From Deinococcus hopiensis KR-140 (lineage in GTDB: Bacteria > Deinococcota > Deinococci > Deinococcales > Deinococcaceae), in NCBI GenBank assembly GCA_943327755.2, contig CALPYF020000014.1, positions 1 to 64,000 of the forward strand: a stretch of DNA of 64,000 nucleotides, read 5' to 3'. Both the position numbers and the translations under genes were made by a program. Position 1 is the stretch's first letter, and every line of letters starts with the position of its first letter. Shown piece by piece: positions 61,630 through 64,000 of the stretch. The notes beneath the pieces are model-generated. The model saw only the letters and a list, made by a program, of their open reading frames with translations, was not told the DNA's origin and did not search any database.

Positions 61630-62985
61630 CTACGGCGCCTGGGTGGGCCGCAGGGTCCAGCCGTGCCCGTCCGCGCCCCTGAGCCGCAGCGCCGAGATCG
61701 GCTCGTGCGGCAGCAGCAGCTGCGTGAACGCCACGCGCCCCCCTGCCGCGAAGACCTCCAGCGTGCAGGTGTCCAGCAGCATCCGCACCTCGCCCACCGT
61801 GTCCGAGAGCGGCGTACTGAACGTCCCGGCGAAGTCCTCCAGCCCCACCGGCGCCGTGCGGGTGAGGTGCAGCGCCCCGTCTTCCAGCCACAGCCGCGCC
61901 TCCTCTCCCCCGGCGGACAGCAGCTGGAGTGTCCAGGACGTCGTGGGTAGCGTGAGGTCCAGCGGAACGCCCGGCCCGACCTCCAGCACCTCCCCGTCCG
62001 GCAGGCGCAGCGCCTCGTCCCGCAGGGCATCCAGTTCCCGCACCGGCACCTGCGCCAGCGTCCACTCGGGGCCGTCGGGGACCAGACTCAGTTCGCGCGG
62101 GACGGTCAGCACCCCCTGCCACGGTTGAGTCGGCAGGCGGTTCGCGTACACCCAGTTGTTCAGCCACCCCAGCCATACCCGCCGCCCCGGCTGCGGCAGG
62201 TCACTGAACGTGATCGCCGCGTAGAAATCCTTCCCCGCGTCCGCCCAGCGCGCCCCCTGCGACGGCGTGAACACCTGCCCGTCGAAGTCGCCCACCCAGT
62301 ACTGCGCGCCCGTCCCCCCCTGCGGGCCGCCCTCGAACACGTCCACCTTCAACACCCAGCGTTCCTGCCCCGCCACCACCAGCGGGAACAGGTCCGGCAC
62401 CTCCCAGATGCCCGCCACGCCACCCGCCGGACCGAACATGCTCGCCCGCGACCACACCCGCAGGTCCGGCGACGTGTACACCCCCACCTGCCGCTCGTCC
62501 GGGTGCACCACCACGCTCACCCAGGAGCCGCCCGGCGCGTACCAGAACACCTTCGGATCCCGGAAATCCTGCTTCCCCTCATCCAGCACCGGCTCCGGCG
62601 GCCCGAACGCCCACGTCTCCCCACCGTCCCGGCTGACCGCCAGGTACTGCGCCTGATGGTAAAAACCGTTCCCCGTGAACATCGCCACCACCGGCGGCCC
62701 CCCCTCCCCCGCGCCCCCCAGACCCGACGTGTTCCGCCAGTCCACCACCGCGCTCCCCGAGAACACGTCCAGCCCCTCCCGCCACGGCAGGGCCACCTCA
62801 TGCTCCTCCCAGCGCAGCAGGTCCACGCTCGACGCATGCCCCCAGCTCATGTACCCGTGATTCCCCGCGCGCGGATTGTGCTGGAAGAACACGTGATACC
62901 GCCCCCCCGCGAACACCAGCCCATTCGGGTCGTTCAACCAGAACCGCCGGGCGGTGAAATGCACACGTGGACGCAGGGCAGCCAT
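61630..62985 (-). CDS. Glycoside hydrolase family 32 beta-fructosidase
   Basis: 451 aa from the ATG at 62985 (TATGGT 6 nt upstream). Five-bladed propeller with nucleophile Asp in FWLNDPNGL near residue 14, FFQHNP, FSGSAV, DFRDPKVFW (transition-state Asp) and acid/base Glu in IWEVPDLF, where the usual ECP motif has Val for Cys. A C-terminal beta-sandwich follows. Hydrolyses sucrose or fructans; no signal peptide, so cytoplasmic sucrose or sucrose-phosphate is likely. Confidence 0.93.
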   Translation of the reverse strand: MAALRPRVHFTARRFWLNDPNGLVFAGGRYHVFFQHNPRAGNHGYMSWGHASSVDLLRWEEHEVALPWREGLDVFSGSAVVDWRNTSGLGGAGEGGPPVVAMFTGNGFYHQAQYLAVSRDGGETWAFGPPEPVLDEGKQDFRDPKVFWYAPGGSWVSVVVHPDERQVGVYTSPDLRVWSRASMFGPAGGVAGIWEVPDLFPLVVAGQERWVLKVDVFEGGPQGGTGAQYWVGDFDGQVFTPSQGARWADAGKDFYAAITFSDLPQPGRRVWLGWLNNWVYANRLPTQPWQGVLTVPRELSLVPDGPEWTLAQVPVRELDALRDEALRLPDGEVLEVGPGVPLDLTLPTTSWTLQLLSAGGEEARLWLEDGALHLTRTAPVGLEDFAGTFSTPLSDTVGEVRMLLDTCTLEVFAAGGRVAFTQLLLPHEPISALRLRGADGHGWTLRPTQAP

Positions 62986-63054
62986 ACCGCCACCATACCC
63001 CCAGGCCCCAACCCTCATGCCCCATCACCGGCCGCACCGCCCGATACTGAACGC

Positions 63055-63885
63055 ATGCCCCCAGCCCACCCCCCCCGCTCCGTCCTGTACGTCCCCGGCG
63101 ACAAACCCCGCGCCATCGACAAAGCCCGCACCCTGAACGCCGACGCCATCATCCTCGACCTCGAAGACGCCGTCGCCCCCGAACACAAACCCGCCGCCCG
63201 CGACCACATCTGCCAGGCCCTCCAGACCCCCTGGCCCGTCCCCGTCCTCATCCGCGTCAACGCCCAGGGCACCCCCTGGGCACACGACGACCGCGAACTC
63301 GCCCTCACCACAGGCGCCAGCGGCATCGTCCTGCCCAAAGTCGAACGCGCCGAGGACGCCCACGCCCTCAGCCTCGGCCTCCCCCTCTGGGCCATGATCG
63401 AAACCCCACAAGGCGTCCTCAACGCCCCCCACATCGCCGCCGTGCCCGGCGTCACCACCCTCATCGTCGGCGCGAACGACCTCGCCCGCACCCTCCGCAC
63501 CCAACCCCACCCCGACCGCACCCCCCTCCTCCACGCCCTGAGCAGCGTCGTCCTCGCCGCCCGCGCCCACGGCAAAACACCACTCGACGCCGTCTACAAC
63601 GACATCCGAGACGACACCGGCTTCACTCGCGAATGCCAGCAGGGCCGCGCCCTCGGCTTCAGCGGCAAAACCCTCATCCACCCAGGCCAGATCGAACCCG
63701 CCAACCACGCGTTCGGCGTCACCGCCACCAAAGCGGCAGAGGCACAGGCCCTCATCGACGCGTGGGACGCCGCGCGAGCCGAAGGGAAAAGCATCGCCAC
63801 CCACCAGGGAGCGCTCGTGGAACAGATGCACGTGGACGAGGCGCGTGAGGTTCTCGCGCTTTATTCGGCAACACATCGGGGATGA
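63055..63885 (+). CDS. HpcH/HpaI aldolase / citrate lyase beta-like protein
   Basis: 276 aa from the ATG at 63055 (GATACT 6 nt upstream). TIM barrel with VLYVPGDKPRAIDKA, AIILDLEDAVAPEHK (Mg-binding Asp/Glu), VLPKVERAEDA and MIETPQGVLNA. CitE-like proteins cleave or form acyl-CoA C-C bonds, e.g. malyl-CoA or citramalyl-CoA. No citrate lyase alpha or gamma partner is in view. Divergent from GH32 with a 69-bp shared promoter region. Confidence 0.9.
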   Translation: MPPAHPPRSVLYVPGDKPRAIDKARTLNADAIILDLEDAVAPEHKPAARDHICQALQTPWPVPVLIRVNAQGTPWAHDDRELALTTGASGIVLPKVERAEDAHALSLGLPLWAMIETPQGVLNAPHIAAVPGVTTLIVGANDLARTLRTQPHPDRTPLLHALSSVVLAARAHGKTPLDAVYNDIRDDTGFTRECQQGRALGFSGKTLIHPGQIEPANHAFGVTATKAAEAQALIDAWDAARAEGKSIATHQGALVEQMHVDEAREVLALYSATHRG

Positions 63886-63927
63886 CGTCGTGTAACTGCG
63901 CCTGCGGCGGGCCTCCCCACCCCCCAG

Positions 63928-63952
63928 CCCCCTACCCCAGAGGGGCAGGGGG
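63928..63952 (+). terminator. GC-rich hairpin after the CitE-like gene
   Basis: CCCCCT and CCCC (63928-63938) face GGGG and AGGGGG (63942-63952) with one mismatch each side. The surrounding C-rich text resembles a common Deinococcus intergenic sequence type. Stable hairpin, 42 bp after the stop. Confidence 0.6.
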
Positions 63953-64000
63953 AGCGGCGTTGCACTGGGCAGGTATTTCTCACAGGTGGTCAGCGGGTAT

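Noticed and set aside
63886..64000. Mobile-element end or attachment site at the right edge
   Set aside because: Only a GC-rich hairpin is present; no transposase, integrase or target duplication is visible.

Overview
The window is one stretch of a high-GC bacterial chromosome that looks like a Deinococcus. The evidence is the strong G/C third-position bias, gene content typical of Deinococcus-Thermus (a GidA-related flavoprotein beside trmB, a TTHA0252-type beta-CASP nuclease, an Lpt/OstA-like export cluster in a lineage regarded as LPS-poor, secreted S8 and S9 peptidases), and above all the promoters. About twenty genes carry a TANNNT -10 box only 5-9 nt before the start codon, the layout reported for leaderless mRNAs in Deinococcus. 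No rRNA, tRNA, CRISPR array, prophage or insertion sequence was seen. The window reads as core chromosome, cut inside one gene at the left end.

Layout. 1-3.3 kb: a truncated secreted S8 peptidase, an exported protein and fba on the minus strand. 3.4-6.9 kb: a PLP aminotransferase, murI-rph and a DoxX-like membrane protein. 6.9-11.8 kb (minus): corA with an unusual leader, a 7Fe ferredoxin, a MobA-like nucleotidyltransferase, an OmpR/histidine-kinase pair and a YkvA-like protein. 12-14.3 kb: rplU-rpmA-obg. 14.3-18.9 kb: a DUF3105 lipoprotein, a beta-CASP nuclease, a diguanylate cyclase, a Usp protein and ldh. 19-21.6 kb (minus): lptC-lptA-ostA-like operon. 21.6-24.6 kb: tatD, then a PadR operon with three related membrane proteins. 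24.6-31.1 kb: a nitroreductase, tandem duplicated alpha/beta hydrolases, and a lipoprotein plus S8-protease operon.

31-43.6 kb: cmk, a cyclophilin lipoprotein, a minus-strand operon (GidA-like flavoprotein, trmB, a methyltransferase), an RluA-like protein lacking the catalytic Asp, a GGDEF-GAF-HD-GYP protein, pyrE, an XRE-like mini-protein, an RNase H-like protein, a GGDEF-EAL protein, a 97-aa protein and a PIG-L deacetylase. 43.8-46.8 kb: three translationally coupled double-GNAT acetyltransferases. 46.8-55.8 kb: an arginase-fold-like protein, a degenerate Nudix protein, a VUT transporter, DUF1801, GH31, M20, a 63-aa protein and an S9 peptidase. 55.9-64 kb: a beta-helix lipoprotein, an RGG-rich disordered protein, a substrate-binding protein, a 39-aa peptide gene followed by a RIO-type kinase, a VOC protein, GH32 and a CitE/HpcH-like lyase.

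The observations most worth following are: (i) the corA 5' leader, with a proline-rich 50-codon upstream ORF and an SD-sequestering hairpin; (ii) the PadR promoter, where a perfect 12-bp inverted repeat covers the -10 of a leaderless operon; (iii) the triple double-GNAT operon; (iv) the 39-aa peptide plus RIO-kinase unit; (v) the RGG-repeat protein. All functional calls come from reading sequence and motifs; no database search was run.
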